In this document: one piece after another, positions 1 to 12,628 of the stretch
How positions within the stretch are numbered: position 1 is the stretch's first letter
How the letters are laid out: each line of letters starts with the position of its first letter
From: Alphaproteobacteria bacterium UBA3760
GTDB taxonomy: Bacteria; Pseudomonadota; Alphaproteobacteria; Rs-D84
Assembly: GCA_002371155.1 (NCBI GenBank)
Contig: DFGC01000010.1
Location: 1 to 64,000, forward strand
DNA: 64,000 nucleotides
Reading direction: 5' to 3'
Made by a program: the position numbers and the translations under genes
Notes under the pieces: model-generated
Told to the model about the DNA's origin: nothing
Seen by the model: the letters and a program-made list of their open reading frames with translations, nothing else
The model's database searches: none

Positions 1-50
1 GAATAAAAAATAAAAAGTCAAGGAAAAACTGAGAGAGAACAGGGAAAATC

Positions 51-1592
51 ATGAAAAAATTGCGCATCTTCGATTCGTTAAAATTTGTCCGTGCGATGTT
101 TGTTGCCGTCGCGTGCACATTTATATTAAATGTTGCACGCGCGGCGACACTCCCCGCCGGATATACCGAATTGGAATATTTACAAACGGATGGAAATTCA
201 TGGATTGATACCGGAATCAAAGGCGATATGAGTTATAAATATGAAATAGATTTTCAACAACTGGATGCGGGGCAATACAGGAACTGGGGCGCATTCGATC
301 AATCTGGCTATAGTGGTGGTCCCAATATGTCTTTGACACATCTATCGGGATTTGCAGTGCGGTGGACAGTTAGTGGAAATAATAGTCAGGCGGTAAATCT
401 TTCGACTCTTGATTCAAACCGTCATCATATAATTATAGATAACGGTTATATTACATGGGATGGTGTTAACAAAGGACGCAGTACCGGTCATCAAGATAAT
501 TATGTGTTTGGATACAATTTATTTTTGGGGACGGTAAATCCAGGGGGAAACACTCCCACAAGTAATGCGAAATCTAAATATTATTCATATAAAGTATGGA
601 ATACTTCGGGTGATTTGATTCAGGATTTAATCCCGGCAAAAAATTCATCGGGTGTTGTTGGAATGTATGATATGGTCAGCGGGCAATTCTTTACCAATGC
701 GGGGACGGGCACATTTATTGCAGGTGAATACAAAATCAAAATCGCAACAACCCATTATAACGAAACCAAATTTGCGCCGGTGGAAACGCGGTTGGACGCG
801 GCGGTTGCGGCGGTGGATACTGTCGTGACCCAGACGATGAATCAGGCGCAGGCGATTGACCAAATTGCCACAAGCAAGCAAACCCGCCCGGACGAGGGCT
901 GCACGGCGAAATATTGCCTGTTGGTCGAAGACGAAGACGGCACGCCGCATTGGTATCCAATCGCCGGCGCGAACGGTGTAGAATATGTTTTACCCGCGGG
1001 GTATACTCAACTAACCTATATACAGTCTGATGGTAGTCAGATGATAAATACAGGGTATGTTTTACAAGAAACTGATAGTGTCGAGGTTGATTATAAACTT
1101 ACAGATTTGACCAGAACTAATGATAAATTTATACTGGGGGCACAACCTGTTTCAGGTGCTTCAGGTTATTTTTGGGTTGAAACATATAACGACGCCAATA
1201 ATTGGTATGTAAGGTATGGTTCTGGAACATCGGCAAATACTTATGGTTCTGTTACACCAACATCACAATTAAGCGGAACGCTGGCAGTTAGTAAAAACAG
1301 TTTTGTTGTAAATGGTGTAGAAATACTGACACCGGACTTTGTCAGTATGCCAACAAACCCAATGACAATATTTAACAGAATTTCACTTGATGGTTCTATT
1401 GCGAATAATGGTGCTTCTGCCCAAATTAGTGAAGTGAGAGTAAAAAATGGAAACAACCTTGTTCACAGATATATAGCCGTTCGTAATAGTAATAATGAAC
1501 TGGGTATGTATGATTTAATGGATTCAAATCCGGCGACGGCATTCTATACCAACGCCGGGACGGGAACATTTACCGCCGGGCCGGATATGTAG
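51..1592 (+). CDS. Exported two-module LamG-like surface protein
   Basis: Predicted secreted or surface protein of 513 residues. Residues 1-31 form a signal peptide (basic start, hydrophobic core, AxA-type end). Two copies of a beta-rich, concanavalin/LamG-like module follow, at about 33-228 and 313-513. Each opens with a variant of LPAGYTELEYLQTDG and an (D/N)TG pair, and closes with a GMYD...FYTNAGTGTF-type motif. Between them (about 229-312) lies a helical, Ala/Gln-rich linker with a short Cys-containing segment. The start is preceded by AGGG about 9 nt upstream. A related single-module protein is at 59444-60373. Such modules usually bind glycans or sit on the cell surface, but ligand and anchor are unknown; no sorting signal or barrel is visible. 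Confident as a real exported gene, moderate for the fold. Confidence 0.75.
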   Translation: MKKLRIFDSLKFVRAMFVAVACTFILNVARAATLPAGYTELEYLQTDGNSWIDTGIKGDMSYKYEIDFQQLDAGQYRNWGAFDQSGYSGGPNMSLTHLSGFAVRWTVSGNNSQAVNLSTLDSNRHHIIIDNGYITWDGVNKGRSTGHQDNYVFGYNLFLGTVNPGGNTPTSNAKSKYYSYKVWNTSGDLIQDLIPAKNSSGVVGMYDMVSGQFFTNAGTGTFIAGEYKIKIATTHYNETKFAPVETRLDAAVAAVDTVVTQTMNQAQAIDQIATSKQTRPDEGCTAKYCLLVEDEDGTPHWYPIAGANGVEYVLPAGYTQLTYIQSDGSQMINTGYVLQETDSVEVDYKLTDLTRTNDKFILGAQPVSGASGYFWVETYNDANNWYVRYGSGTSANTYGSVTPTSQLSGTLAVSKNSFVVNGVEILTPDFVSMPTNPMTIFNRISLDGSIANNGASAQISEVRVKNGNNLVHRYIAVRNSNNELGMYDLMDSNPATAFYTNAGTGTFTAGPDM

Positions 1593-1620
1593 TTTGGTAT
1601 TATATTCACATTATAAAAAA

Positions 1621-1646
1621 AATACCCCGGGTTGCCGGGGGTATTT

Positions 1647-1648
<2 letters not shown>
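1621..1648. terminator. Bidirectional terminator between convergent genes
   Basis: AATACCCC pairs with GGGGTATT around a GC-rich loop, with A-runs before and T-runs after. It sits between the surface-protein stop and the stop of the convergent DUF362 gene. Confidence 0.75.
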
Positions 1649-5246
<3,598 letters not shown>

Positions 5247-5257
5247 AGGGAAAAGAT

Positions 5258-6829
5258 ATGGTTCAATACTTAAACAATAATAATTCTGGTTTTTCTGCAT
5301 GGATGGCGGCGCAAAATAATAATGCACCCCGTCGTTCGCGATTTGGAACATTTTTATGGTGGACATTTTTGTTCTTGGTTGCATGGTGGATTGTTGGTTT
5401 GTTTATAACCCCATCAACCCCAGAAAACAGTGCGCCTGTGTCTGATACAACGGTGTTGGTTGATGTGTCAAATGTGCCGTTAAACACAATTTCGTCTGAC
5501 ACTATTTCCGCAGATGTCCGCGGATTGCGTGTATCGAACATAGATTTGAAAAATTATGCGAAATCATCATCTGATGCAACGCCGGTGCGTTTGATTGACG
5601 GCAACGCATTTATTGAAATCGGATTGACACCAAATGGCACAACCGCACCAACGGCAACAACGGTATGGAAAAAATCTGGGGACAATATGATTTGGCGCAA
5701 CCCAGACGGTGTGGAATTTTCGCGCAATATTACAACAGACGGCTATTTAATAAAAATCACAGATACAATAAAAAATAATTCTAAGCATAGTTTTTCATTT
5801 GCGCCATACGCGCGTGTTGTGCGTGCCGGAAATAATACTGATTCTGCAGGGGTATATACGGGTTCGGTTGCGTATGTCAATAATGATCTGGAACATAACG
5901 CGTGGCGTAAAATGGATAAAAAATCATACGCATACACAACGACATCTGGGTTTGTTGGATTCGTTGACCAATATTGGGAAACGGTTGCGAACATTGATTC
6001 GCCTGACCAAACAATGCGCATAAAAAAGCAGGGCGATTTATACGATGCGGGCGTTGTCGCGGCACCTGTGAATATTGCGGCGGGCGACACACGCACAATC
6101 ACAACAAATGTTTTTGCCGGTCCCCGCGACAGAAATATTCTGAAAACGGCAAACACGACAATAAACGGTATTATTGAATCGGTTGATTATGGGTGGTTTT
6201 GGTTCTTGGCGCGTCCGATGTTGTGGTCAATAAATGCGATTCATAAATTCGTAATGAATTACGGATTGTCGATAATCATATTTACAATTTTAATAAGAAT
6301 TTTAATGTGGCCATTGACACGTAAATCATATACTTCGATGATTGCAATGCAGAAAATGCAGCCTGAATTGCAACGCGTGCAAAAATTATATGCCAATGAC
6401 AAATCGCGCATGCAAATGGAAATGATGCGTATATATCAAACACATAAAACATCGCCGATGTCTGGGTGTTTGCCAATGTTGATTCAGATTCCCATTTTCT
6501 TTGCGTTATACAAGGCTTTATTGATATCGGTTCAAATGCGCAACGCACATTTTTTATGGATATCTGATTTGGCAACGATGGACCCATACTTTATATTGCC
6601 GATTTTAATGGGGGCAACAATGTGGTTGCAACAATATTTGCAATCGAACAAAACAGATACATCAAATCCAAATGACATCGCGGCACAAACGGCGAAAACG
6701 ATGAAATGGATGCCGATTTTATTCACGATAATGTTTGCGTGGATGCCGGCGGGTTTGGTGTTATATTGGACTGTGTCGAACATATTTGGTATTGGTCAAA
6801 TGATGTGGTTAAAACATAAATCAAAATAA
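5258..6829 (+). CDS. yidC: Membrane protein insertase YidC
   Basis: Inserts and folds inner-membrane proteins, alone or with SecYEG. It has 523 residues and the Gram-negative architecture: an N-terminal anchor at about 30-50, a periplasmic beta domain at about 60-310, then the conserved five-helix core. The core begins at MNYGLSIIIFTILIRILMWPLT, which contains the groove arginine, and continues with MSGCLPMLIQIPIFFALYKAL and the final VLYWTVSNIFGIGQM. GGGAAAAG precedes the start. The gene lies between lspA and lpxD rather than in the common rnpA-yidC-yihA order. Family assignment is secure. Confidence 0.95.
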   Translation: MVQYLNNNNSGFSAWMAAQNNNAPRRSRFGTFLWWTFLFLVAWWIVGLFITPSTPENSAPVSDTTVLVDVSNVPLNTISSDTISADVRGLRVSNIDLKNYAKSSSDATPVRLIDGNAFIEIGLTPNGTTAPTATTVWKKSGDNMIWRNPDGVEFSRNITTDGYLIKITDTIKNNSKHSFSFAPYARVVRAGNNTDSAGVYTGSVAYVNNDLEHNAWRKMDKKSYAYTTTSGFVGFVDQYWETVANIDSPDQTMRIKKQGDLYDAGVVAAPVNIAAGDTRTITTNVFAGPRDRNILKTANTTINGIIESVDYGWFWFLARPMLWSINAIHKFVMNYGLSIIIFTILIRILMWPLTRKSYTSMIAMQKMQPELQRVQKLYANDKSRMQMEMMRIYQTHKTSPMSGCLPMLIQIPIFFALYKALLISVQMRNAHFLWISDLATMDPYFILPILMGATMWLQQYLQSNKTDTSNPNDIAAQTAKTMKWMPILFTIMFAWMPAGLVLYWTVSNIFGIGQMMWLKHKSK

Positions 6830-6847
6830 ATTGTCAGGGGAATAAAA

Positions 6848-7894
6848 ATGTTAAATATAATTAAAAGTTTATTTGGGCCGCGTGGCATAAAAATAACTGC
6901 GGGTGAATTGGCGGAAAAGTTTGGATTGGAATTGCGTGGTGATAAAAATGCGGTTGTGCGTGGTGTTGCACCAATCGCCGATGCACGCCCGGGACAACTG
7001 GCATTTTATTCAACTGAACAAAACAGCAGTGCATTCAAAATATTGCCGATTGATGTGTTGCGCAAAACGCGTGCAACGGTAATTTTGTTGCAACCGGCGC
7101 AAATCAATGATGCACCAAATGGCGCGACATTGTTGATAACCGATACTCCGCGCGGGAACATTGTAAAAATATTGGGTGAAATTTATCGTGAAAAACCGCG
7201 TTTCGGGGTCAGTTCCGATGCTCGTGTTGAACGCGGTGTGTTTTTTCGTTCACGCAAAACAAATTATGTTGGACAATTTGCAACGATTGAACGCGGCGCG
7301 GTGATTGAACCGGGGGTTAAAATTTATCCTGGTGCATACATTGGTCGCAATGTTTCGTTGGGGCGGGGCACAATCGTGCACAGTGGCGCACACATTGAAA
7401 ACGCAACAATTGGCGCAGATTGTGTTATAAATGCAAACGCGGTAATTGGTAAAAACGGATTTGGATATACACGCCAAAACGGAAAAAATGTTTTTATCCC
7501 GCATGTCGGTCGCGTTGTATTGGGCGACCGTGTGTCTGTTGGTGCAAACACGTGTATTGACCGTGGCGCAATGACTGATACGGTTGTGGGCGACGGCACA
7601 AAAATAGATAACCTGTGCCAAATTGCACATGGTGTTGTTATTGGTCAAGAATGTTTCTTGGCGGCATGCACCGGATTGGCGGGCGGAACGGTTATTGGTG
7701 ATCGCACATTATTGGCGGGAAATGTTGGTGTCGCAAACGGTGTTCACATTGGCGACGATGTCGAAATTGGTGCAAAAAGTGGCGTGTTCAGAAATATTCC
7801 ATCTGGGGCCCGGGCAATGGGATACCCTGCGGCGGTTGGTATGGAATTTTTCCGCAATTACGCATGGTTGCGCAAACATGCAAACAAAGATTAA
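6848..7894 (+). CDS. lpxD: UDP-3-O-(3-hydroxyacyl)glucosamine N-acyltransferase LpxD
   Basis: Catalyses the third step of lipid A synthesis, adding a 3-hydroxyacyl chain from ACP to UDP-3-O-acyl-glucosamine in the cytoplasm. It has 348 residues: a uridine-binding N-domain (about 1-105), then a left-handed beta-helix of hexapeptide repeats (about 110-330). The catalytic His lies in [13 protein letters not shown], and FGY in [11 protein letters not shown] matches the family nucleotide/acyl-binding region. It follows yidC by 18 nt and is last in the operon, ahead of a terminator. Its presence shows that the organism makes lipid A. Confidence 0.95.
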   Translation: MLNIIKSLFGPRGIKITAGELAEKFGLELRGDKNAVVRGVAPIADARPGQLAFYSTEQNSSAFKILPIDVLRKTRATVILLQPAQINDAPNGATLLITDTPRGNIVKILGEIYREKPRFGVSSDARVERGVFFRSRKTNYVGQFATIERGAVIEPGVKIYPGAYIGRNVSLGRGTIVHSGAHIENATIGADCVINANAVIGKNGFGYTRQNGKNVFIPHVGRVVLGDRVSVGANTCIDRGAMTDTVVGDGTKIDNLCQIAHGVVIGQECFLAACTGLAGGTVIGDRTLLAGNVGVANGVHIGDDVEIGAKSGVFRNIPSGARAMGYPAAVGMEFFRNYAWLRKHANKD

Positions 7895-7899
7895 ATTTT

Positions 7900-8112
7900 T
7901 TATCGATACAGGTCGGCATTTGCCGACTTCTTTTTTGCATTTTTTACATCAAACACAACCCAATCCCATGGCACAATCAATTTAACCTCGTTCTGGGTAT
8001 CATACGGCACACCACCGGTTGCATCTGGTTCAGCGGGGGTACTGACCCATTCGGATACCTTGTTGCAACCAGAAAACATCAACATAAATAAAGACAGTAA
8101 AATAACTTTCAT
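7900..8112 (-). CDS. Small predicted lipoprotein
   Basis: Short gene of 70 residues, not assigned to a family. The N-terminus MKVILLSLFMLMFSGCNK is a convincing lipoprotein signal with lipobox FSGC, so the mature protein would be lipid-anchored in the envelope. The rest is acidic to neutral with a WDWVVFDVKNAKKK tail and no recognisable domain. A GGGCGAT Shine-Dalgarno lies just before the ATG. Its last codons overlap the lpxD terminator hairpin on the opposite strand, so the two convergent genes may share it. It could be spurious, but signal and ribosome site together argue for a real gene. Confidence 0.6.
   Translation of the reverse strand: MKVILLSLFMLMFSGCNKVSEWVSTPAEPDATGGVPYDTQNEVKLIVPWDWVVFDVKNAKKKSANADLYR
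7912..7936 (+). terminator. Terminator after lpxD
   Basis: GTCGGCA-TT-TGCCGAC hairpin followed by TTCTTTTTT, 18 nt after the lpxD stop. It lies inside the 3' end of the opposing small lipoprotein gene. Confidence 0.75.
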
Positions 8113-8259
8113 CTATCGCCCGCAAATCACAATATAATTATACCTAATTTTCGCAATTATTGCAATAGGCATAGATGTTTTGATTTGCTTTTGTTTCCAA
8201 AAAGTTGTATTTTTAACGAACTTGTCGTTTTTTTAATATAAACAAGGGTGATGTTGATT

Positions 8260-8823
8260 ATGACCAGTATAGATAAAAATCCAGATATATCAGAAATCCG
8301 AAAACATTTTAATTTTTATCAAACACGCGTTTTACCACATGTTGAATTATGCGCAACGCAAAGTCCGGACGGTTGCCATGCATTGCATAAACATACGGCA
8401 TCTGTTGTTTTTCGTGGCATAGATTATGCGATGTCATTAAATGAAAATCCAATACCGGTTATATTTGCGTCGGCATTTCATGATATGGCGCGCACACATG
8501 ACGCGTGGGATACGGCGCATGGCGCAAACGCGGTTGATGGCGCAAAAAAAATAATGAAAAATTTTTCAGGTATTTTATCAACCAATGACATGGAAAAAAT
8601 AATTTATGCAATTATAAATCATACAACCGGAACGCGCGCCCCGGATTATGTGTCTGCGTGTCTGTGGGACGCGGACAGAACGCGCCTGTCGTGGTTATAT
8701 GGATATGATGCCGGATTTTTCAATACCGAACGCGGAAAATATGTTGCGTCCCACGATTGGAAAAATTATATAGATTTCCAAAAACAATGTTTTCCAAATT
8801 TATTTTGGTCGCATGAATGTTGA
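8260..8823 (+). CDS. HD-domain phosphohydrolase-like protein
   Basis: Predicted metal-dependent HD-superfamily hydrolase of 187 residues. The order H...HD...H...D is present: H45 in KHTASVVFRG, H74-D75 in FHDMARTHD, a His in INHTTGTR, and the Asp in LWDADR. HD proteins hydrolyse phosphomonoesters, nucleotides or cyclic nucleotides, and the substrate cannot be read from the sequence. The ATG at 8260 is preferred because AAGGGTGAT lies at normal distance upstream; an ATG at 8251 sits too close to that site. It appears monocistronic and ends at a strong terminator. Confidence 0.75.
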   Translation: MTSIDKNPDISEIRKHFNFYQTRVLPHVELCATQSPDGCHALHKHTASVVFRGIDYAMSLNENPIPVIFASAFHDMARTHDAWDTAHGANAVDGAKKIMKNFSGILSTNDMEKIIYAIINHTTGTRAPDYVSACLWDADRTRLSWLYGYDAGFFNTERGKYVASHDWKNYIDFQKQCFPNLFWSHEC

Positions 8824-8828
8824 AAAAA

Positions 8829-8855
8829 ACCGGCAATTTTGCCGGTGTTTTTTTT
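8829..8855 (+). terminator. Terminator after the HD-domain gene
   Basis: ACCGGCAA-TT-TTGCCGGT stem followed by eight T. The minus-strand porin gene ends just beyond it. Confidence 0.8.
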
Positions 8856-8856
8856 G

Positions 8857-9876
8857 TTAAAATTCAACCTTTAATGCGGCGGCCAAAAATGGCTTTTTGC
8901 TGGTCAAACCGATGGATGTCCAAACCGATACATTTTCACTGTATTTATACCGGGTTGAAAATATTGCGGTGTGGTCATAATATTTTTCCATGTCATCATG
9001 CCAAATGCCGGTATGCGAATACATATACGACAAAGACAACGAATAATTCAGAACATCATAACTGACCCCGGTTCCCGCCGAAATACCATCGCCCGCAACA
9101 CCGACCGGTTTTTCATCATAAATTGCGACCACAGATGTTCCCCAAATCCAACTGTTATATTGTAAATTAAATCCGACCGAACCTTGGGCGCGCCAATCGG
9201 CGAATATATCTGGGGCATATGTTGCGGCACTGAACCCACGTGGGGAATCCATATACGATGCCCCCAATGATATTGCAGATTTTAATTTTCCATTTGGGAA
9301 TCTGAATTTTATACCACCATCAATCGCGTAATCATAATCATCGCCCAGACCACTGACCGACAAACCATATTGACCAATATTTGTTGGCACACTTACCAAA
9401 TTTACACGCGGTGTATCATGTCCCGTTGTTACGGTTATATCTGGAATAACCGCGCCTTTGGGTGAAATTTTTTTATAAAATAATGGTTTATGATTCACGC
9501 GCAATCCGCCAACATCAGGGATTCCAACACTTAATTTACGTGCCACCGATGAAGTATATCCAACCTCGATACGACCAATATCTTGGATTTCCCACAATGC
9601 AAACGCATCGTGTGCAAAATCATGGTCATCTAAACTTTCCGAATCATATTCATAAACCAAACCCAATGTTTGTCCGCGTGCAACGGCATAGTTATATTTT
9701 GCACCAACCTCGAAATCACCCAAGAACAATGTGTCCTTGAATTCGGGTTCTATAACCCCCGCCGACCCTGATGCATCGAATCGAAACACATGGCGACCAT
9801 TATTGTATTGCAACGCATTTGCAGAATTAACGACCGCAAATGATAAAATAAAACCACCCAAAACGATTTTTTTCAT
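8857..9876 (-). CDS. Outer-membrane porin-like beta-barrel protein
   Basis: Predicted outer-membrane protein of 339 residues. It has a signal peptide (MKKIVLGGFILSFAVVNSANA) and alternating amphipathic strands rich in Tyr, Ser and Gly. It ends in LKVEF, with the terminal Phe recognised by the BAM complex. The overall look is that of an alphaproteobacterial general porin. Its ATG overlaps the rpoH stop as TAATG, and the Shine-Dalgarno (GGAGAA) lies within rpoH, so the two are likely co-transcribed and coupled. That links an outer-membrane protein with the heat-shock sigma factor. Solute specificity cannot be told. Confidence 0.75.
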   Translation of the reverse strand: MKKIVLGGFILSFAVVNSANALQYNNGRHVFRFDASGSAGVIEPEFKDTLFLGDFEVGAKYNYAVARGQTLGLVYEYDSESLDDHDFAHDAFALWEIQDIGRIEVGYTSSVARKLSVGIPDVGGLRVNHKPLFYKKISPKGAVIPDITVTTGHDTPRVNLVSVPTNIGQYGLSVSGLGDDYDYAIDGGIKFRFPNGKLKSAISLGASYMDSPRGFSAATYAPDIFADWRAQGSVGFNLQYNSWIWGTSVVAIYDEKPVGVAGDGISAGTGVSYDVLNYSLSLSYMYSHTGIWHDDMEKYYDHTAIFSTRYKYSENVSVWTSIGLTSKKPFLAAALKVEF

Positions 9877-10790
9877 TATTGTTCTCCATTTGTTTCTTTC
9901 AGTATAGCATCACGCAATTTTTGATATGCGCGTTCCTCAATTTGTCGCACGCGTTCGCGCGAAATTCCGTATTTTTGTGATAAAAATTCCAAAGTTGGTG
10001 CGGGGTCCGACAATCGGCGCGCTTGTAATATTTCGCGTTCGCGTTGTGGTAAATCGCCCAGATGTTTTCGTAATAATTCATATCCGCGTTTTTTGAATTC
10101 CAACTGTTCTATTGCGTCTTCGATTCCGACCTTGTCATCAGACAAATTTGATAAAATATCATGTGCATCCGCATCATTATGTGCCGGCGAATTTAACGAC
10201 ACATCGCGCGCACCGATTCGACGCGACATGCGCGATACATCATTTTCAGACACATTTAAATAATCCGCAATTTGTCGTGTTTGGTCCGAATTCAGGTTGT
10301 TATCCATAATTCCCAATGCGCGTTTTGCCCGTGCCAGGTTAAAGAATACGCGTTTCTGATTTGCCGATGTTCCAATTTTTACAATCGACCAATTATTCAG
10401 AATTGTTTCATAAATTTCAGCCTTGATCCAAAACATGGCATATGTTGAAAATCGAAAACCGCGTTCGGGGTCAAATTTTTGTAACGCCTGCATCAAACCC
10501 ATATTCCCAGACGCGATTAAATCAGCCACCGGCACGCCATAATTTTTGAAATCATACGCAACCGACACAACCAACCTCAGGTGTGATGCCACCAATTTTT
10601 CAGCCGCCACCGAATCTTTATTTTTGACCCATTGGCTTGCATATTCATATTCTTGTTCGGCGGACAAAATAGGGTATTTCTGAATACTTTGTATATATTG
10701 TGCCAACCCCGATTCGTCACTGACCCCGCGGGCGGCGACAATACCGTTATTTACATTTGCCGGCAAAGTATTCTTGATTTGCTTTTTCAT
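9876..10790 (-). CDS. rpoH: RNA polymerase heat-shock sigma factor (sigma-32)
   Basis: Directs RNA polymerase to heat-shock promoters. It has 304 residues. Region 2 is clear (LRLVVSVAYDFKNYGV, DLIASGNMGLMQALQKFDPERGFRFSTYAMFWIKAEI). The RpoH-box-like NQKRVFFNLARAKR separates it from the related primary sigma factor, and region 4 ends with a helix-turn-helix (YGISRERVRQIEERAYQKLR). No Shine-Dalgarno precedes the ATG at 10790, and an extended -10 (TGA-TATACT, 10800-10808) lies only 9 nt upstream, so the mRNA is probably leaderless. This differs from the structured leader of E. coli rpoH. A porin gene overlaps the stop codon. Confidence 0.93.
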   Translation of the reverse strand: MKKQIKNTLPANVNNGIVAARGVSDESGLAQYIQSIQKYPILSAEQEYEYASQWVKNKDSVAAEKLVASHLRLVVSVAYDFKNYGVPVADLIASGNMGLMQALQKFDPERGFRFSTYAMFWIKAEIYETILNNWSIVKIGTSANQKRVFFNLARAKRALGIMDNNLNSDQTRQIADYLNVSENDVSRMSRRIGARDVSLNSPAHNDADAHDILSNLSDDKVGIEDAIEQLEFKKRGYELLRKHLGDLPQREREILQARRLSDPAPTLEFLSQKYGISRERVRQIEERAYQKLRDAILKETNGEQ

Positions 10791-10802
10791 AACTTTTATA
10801 GT
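10774..10802 (+). promoter_or_regulatory. Sigma-70 promoter for the YfgM-like/bamB pair
   Basis: TTGATT at 10774-10779 and TATAGT at 10797-10802, spacer 17 nt. The -35 lies inside the rpoH coding start, so the divergent promoters overlap. Confidence 0.6.
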
Positions 10803-10808
10803 ATATCA
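10800..10808 (-). promoter_or_regulatory. Extended -10 for rpoH
   Basis: On the minus strand TGA-TATACT; a weaker -35 (TTGATA) sits about 15 nt upstream. The predicted start is within 3 nt of the rpoH ATG. Confidence 0.5.
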
Positions 10809-10842
10809 TAAATTATGAATTATCAAGAACAGGAGATAAAAA

Positions 10843-11508
10843 ATGGCAAGCATCCTTGACAGGAAAAAAAATATGAAACCGGCAACCCCCAAAAAAACGC
10901 GCGAAGATTACGCCGAAGATGCACTTTATCGCGAGGTTTGGGAAGATGTGAACAACGAAAAAACAATCGCGTTTTTCAAGAAATATTCTAAACAAATGAT
11001 TGGCGGTGTTTTGGCAATACTGATTATTGTTGCGGGATACCAAATCGGTGTTCGCACATATCGCGCAAATCAAATGGAAATGGCGGTAAAATATGAAACC
11101 GCATTGGAAAAAACAGATGTAAATGCGCTGGCATCTATTGGGGAAAATGGACGCGGTGCAAATGCAGATTTGGCAATGTTTCAATCATACGCATTGGACA
11201 AAGATAACAAAGATATTAAAAAATTAGAAACATTGGCGGAACATGGAAATACTCGCGATTTTCGTGATTTGGCGCGTCTGCATGTTGTTGGTGCGCGCGG
11301 TGATGAAATGACGGGCCGCGATGTTGAAAAATATTTGTCTGAATTAAACACAAAATCATCGCCATTTTATTACACCGCAATGTTGACAATTGCACAAAAA
11401 TATTTATCCGAAGGCGACACCGACGCGGCAAATAAATGGTTGGATAAAATTTTGTCTGACGACGATTGTCCGGCGGAAATAACCGGTGTCGCACAGACAT
11501 TAAAATAA
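10843..11508 (+). CDS. YfgM-like TPR-type membrane-anchored protein
   Basis: Protein of 221 residues with a basic cytoplasmic N-terminus, one membrane helix at about 51-70 (MIGGVLAILIIVAGYQIGV) and a helical periplasmic part with TPR-like repeats (YYTAMLTIAQKYLSEGDTDAANKWLDKIL). This is the layout of YfgM-type proteins, which contact the Sec translocon and periplasmic chaperones, and in many proteobacteria the gene precedes bamB, as here (19-nt gap). AGGAGAT precedes the ATG. An overlapping divergent promoter with rpoH could tie its expression to envelope or heat stress. The family call rests on topology and neighbour rather than on a sharp motif. Confidence 0.7.
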   Translation: MASILDRKKNMKPATPKKTREDYAEDALYREVWEDVNNEKTIAFFKKYSKQMIGGVLAILIIVAGYQIGVRTYRANQMEMAVKYETALEKTDVNALASIGENGRGANADLAMFQSYALDKDNKDIKKLETLAEHGNTRDFRDLARLHVVGARGDEMTGRDVEKYLSELNTKSSPFYYTAMLTIAQKYLSEGDTDAANKWLDKILSDDDCPAEITGVAQTLK

Positions 11509-11527
11509 ATCCCGGGGGGAAAACATT

Positions 11528-12259
11528 ATGCGTAAATTTGCATTGTTTTGTTGTTGTGTTTTTGCATTGGGCGCGTGTGATAAACACGACCCAATTTTGC
11601 CGGGTGTTCGGACGGCAATTTTTGATTCGTCGGATGATGTAAATATGTTAAATACATCTGTCCCAGATTTGCCGGACGCGGCACCTGTGCGTGTTGTAAA
11701 AAAATGCGAATTTACAATTGATGGAACAAATACGATTCGCGATGGTAATAATAACAAGATTTTTGTTGGTTTCCCATCGTCAAATTACATAGATATAAAA
11801 ACATATCCGGTGTGTGATGATAATTATGTTTATGCGGGATTAAATACGGGTAATGTTGTGAAAATCGCACCTAAATCGCGTCGTGTTATGTGGATGGCGG
11901 ATGTGTATGCCGAATCGAATATGATGGGTGGCGCGGCAAATGTTGATATTGTTGCCCCGATTGTATTGGATGGCGAATATTTATACGCCGGTGGTGTTGG
12001 CAATGCGTTTTGTAAAATAAAATCATCGAACGGTTCTAAAAAATGGTGCAATTCAATCGGCACGCGTTTTCCATTTGTAGTATTAAAAAATGTGGCATAT
12101 ATAACTGGTATGGATGACGCGTTATATGCGGTGCGTTTAACCGATGGCGCGGTATATTGGAAAACAAAATTGAAAAATGTTGCGGCACCAAAATATGATA
12201 ATACAAGAATAATCGTTGGGCGTGAAACATTTGACGCATCAAACGGACAAAAATTATAA
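11528..12259 (+). CDS. bamB: Short BamB-like PQQ beta-propeller lipoprotein
   Basis: Likely component of the outer-membrane barrel assembly machinery. The signal ends in a lipobox with lipidated Cys17 (CVFALGAC). PQQ-type propeller strands follow: YVYAGLNTGNVVKIAPKSRRVMW, YLYAGGVGNAFCKIKSSNGSKKW and ALYAVRLTDGAVYWKTKL. At 243 residues it is well below the roughly 380-450 of typical BamB, leaving perhaps four or five blades instead of eight. The reading frame is intact and ends at a strong terminator, so it looks like a naturally reduced form rather than a frameshift. GGGGGGAAAA precedes the start. Other PQQ-repeat lipoproteins are possible, but the YfgM-like neighbour supports BamB. Confidence 0.65.
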   Translation: MRKFALFCCCVFALGACDKHDPILPGVRTAIFDSSDDVNMLNTSVPDLPDAAPVRVVKKCEFTIDGTNTIRDGNNNKIFVGFPSSNYIDIKTYPVCDDNYVYAGLNTGNVVKIAPKSRRVMWMADVYAESNMMGGAANVDIVAPIVLDGEYLYAGGVGNAFCKIKSSNGSKKWCNSIGTRFPFVVLKNVAYITGMDDALYAVRLTDGAVYWKTKLKNVAAPKYDNTRIIVGRETFDASNGQKL

Positions 12260-12289
12260 AATCTGACATTTTTATGTCAGATTTTTTTT
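12258..12289. terminator. Bidirectional terminator after bamB
   Basis: AATCTGACAT-TTTT-ATGTCAGATT followed by T8. It serves bamB and reaches into the end of the convergent gene. Confidence 0.8.
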
Positions 12290-12613
12290 CAGATATTTAT
12301 ATAAAGCATCGGGTGTTTGAATCCAAAATTTTTTTATTCCAACCGATTGTTTTACATAGTTCACACATGTCCACGCGTGGCGGTTAAATTTTTGTGGTGT
12401 GCGGTGCATAAAAACAAAAACCCAACCGTGCGATTCCAGTTGGGCAATACCGCGTTCACTAATCGCGATACGAACAACATGATTCCGGTGAACAAATTGA
12501 TGCAAAGACATTGTTTTTGCGCGCTTTGTAATAATAACACAGTGTTTGAAATGCCGGCAAATTATACGCGGTATCAACTTTGATGTTTTATCAGAAAAAC
12601 CAATGATGACCAT
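12272..12613 (-). CDS. Conserved-looking hypothetical protein, Cys motif
   Basis: Unrecognised protein of 113 residues, basic, without signal peptide or membrane helix. It has a hydrophobic start (MVIIGFSDKTSKLIPRIICRHF) and a C-terminal segment AWTCVNYVKQSVGI followed by TPDALYKYL. That pattern of a Cys in a helix plus a closing TP..LY.YL is reminiscent of small papain- or NlpC-like phage accessory proteins, but the resemblance is weak. The ATG at 12613 has a GGGGG ribosome site; a TTG 12 nt upstream is a poorer choice. It follows the 12629-12973 gene by 15 nt, so the two probably form an operon. Confidence 0.6.
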   Translation of the reverse strand: MVIIGFSDKTSKLIPRIICRHFKHCVIITKRAKTMSLHQFVHRNHVVRIAISERGIAQLESHGWVFVFMHRTPQKFNRHAWTCVNYVKQSVGIKKFWIQTPDALYKYLKKNLT

Positions 12614-12628
12614 GTTTACCCCCAATAT

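Noticed and set aside
645..960. Minus-strand open frames opposite the first surface protein
   Set aside because: No ribosome site, unlikely composition, and fully inside a well-supported gene on the other strand.
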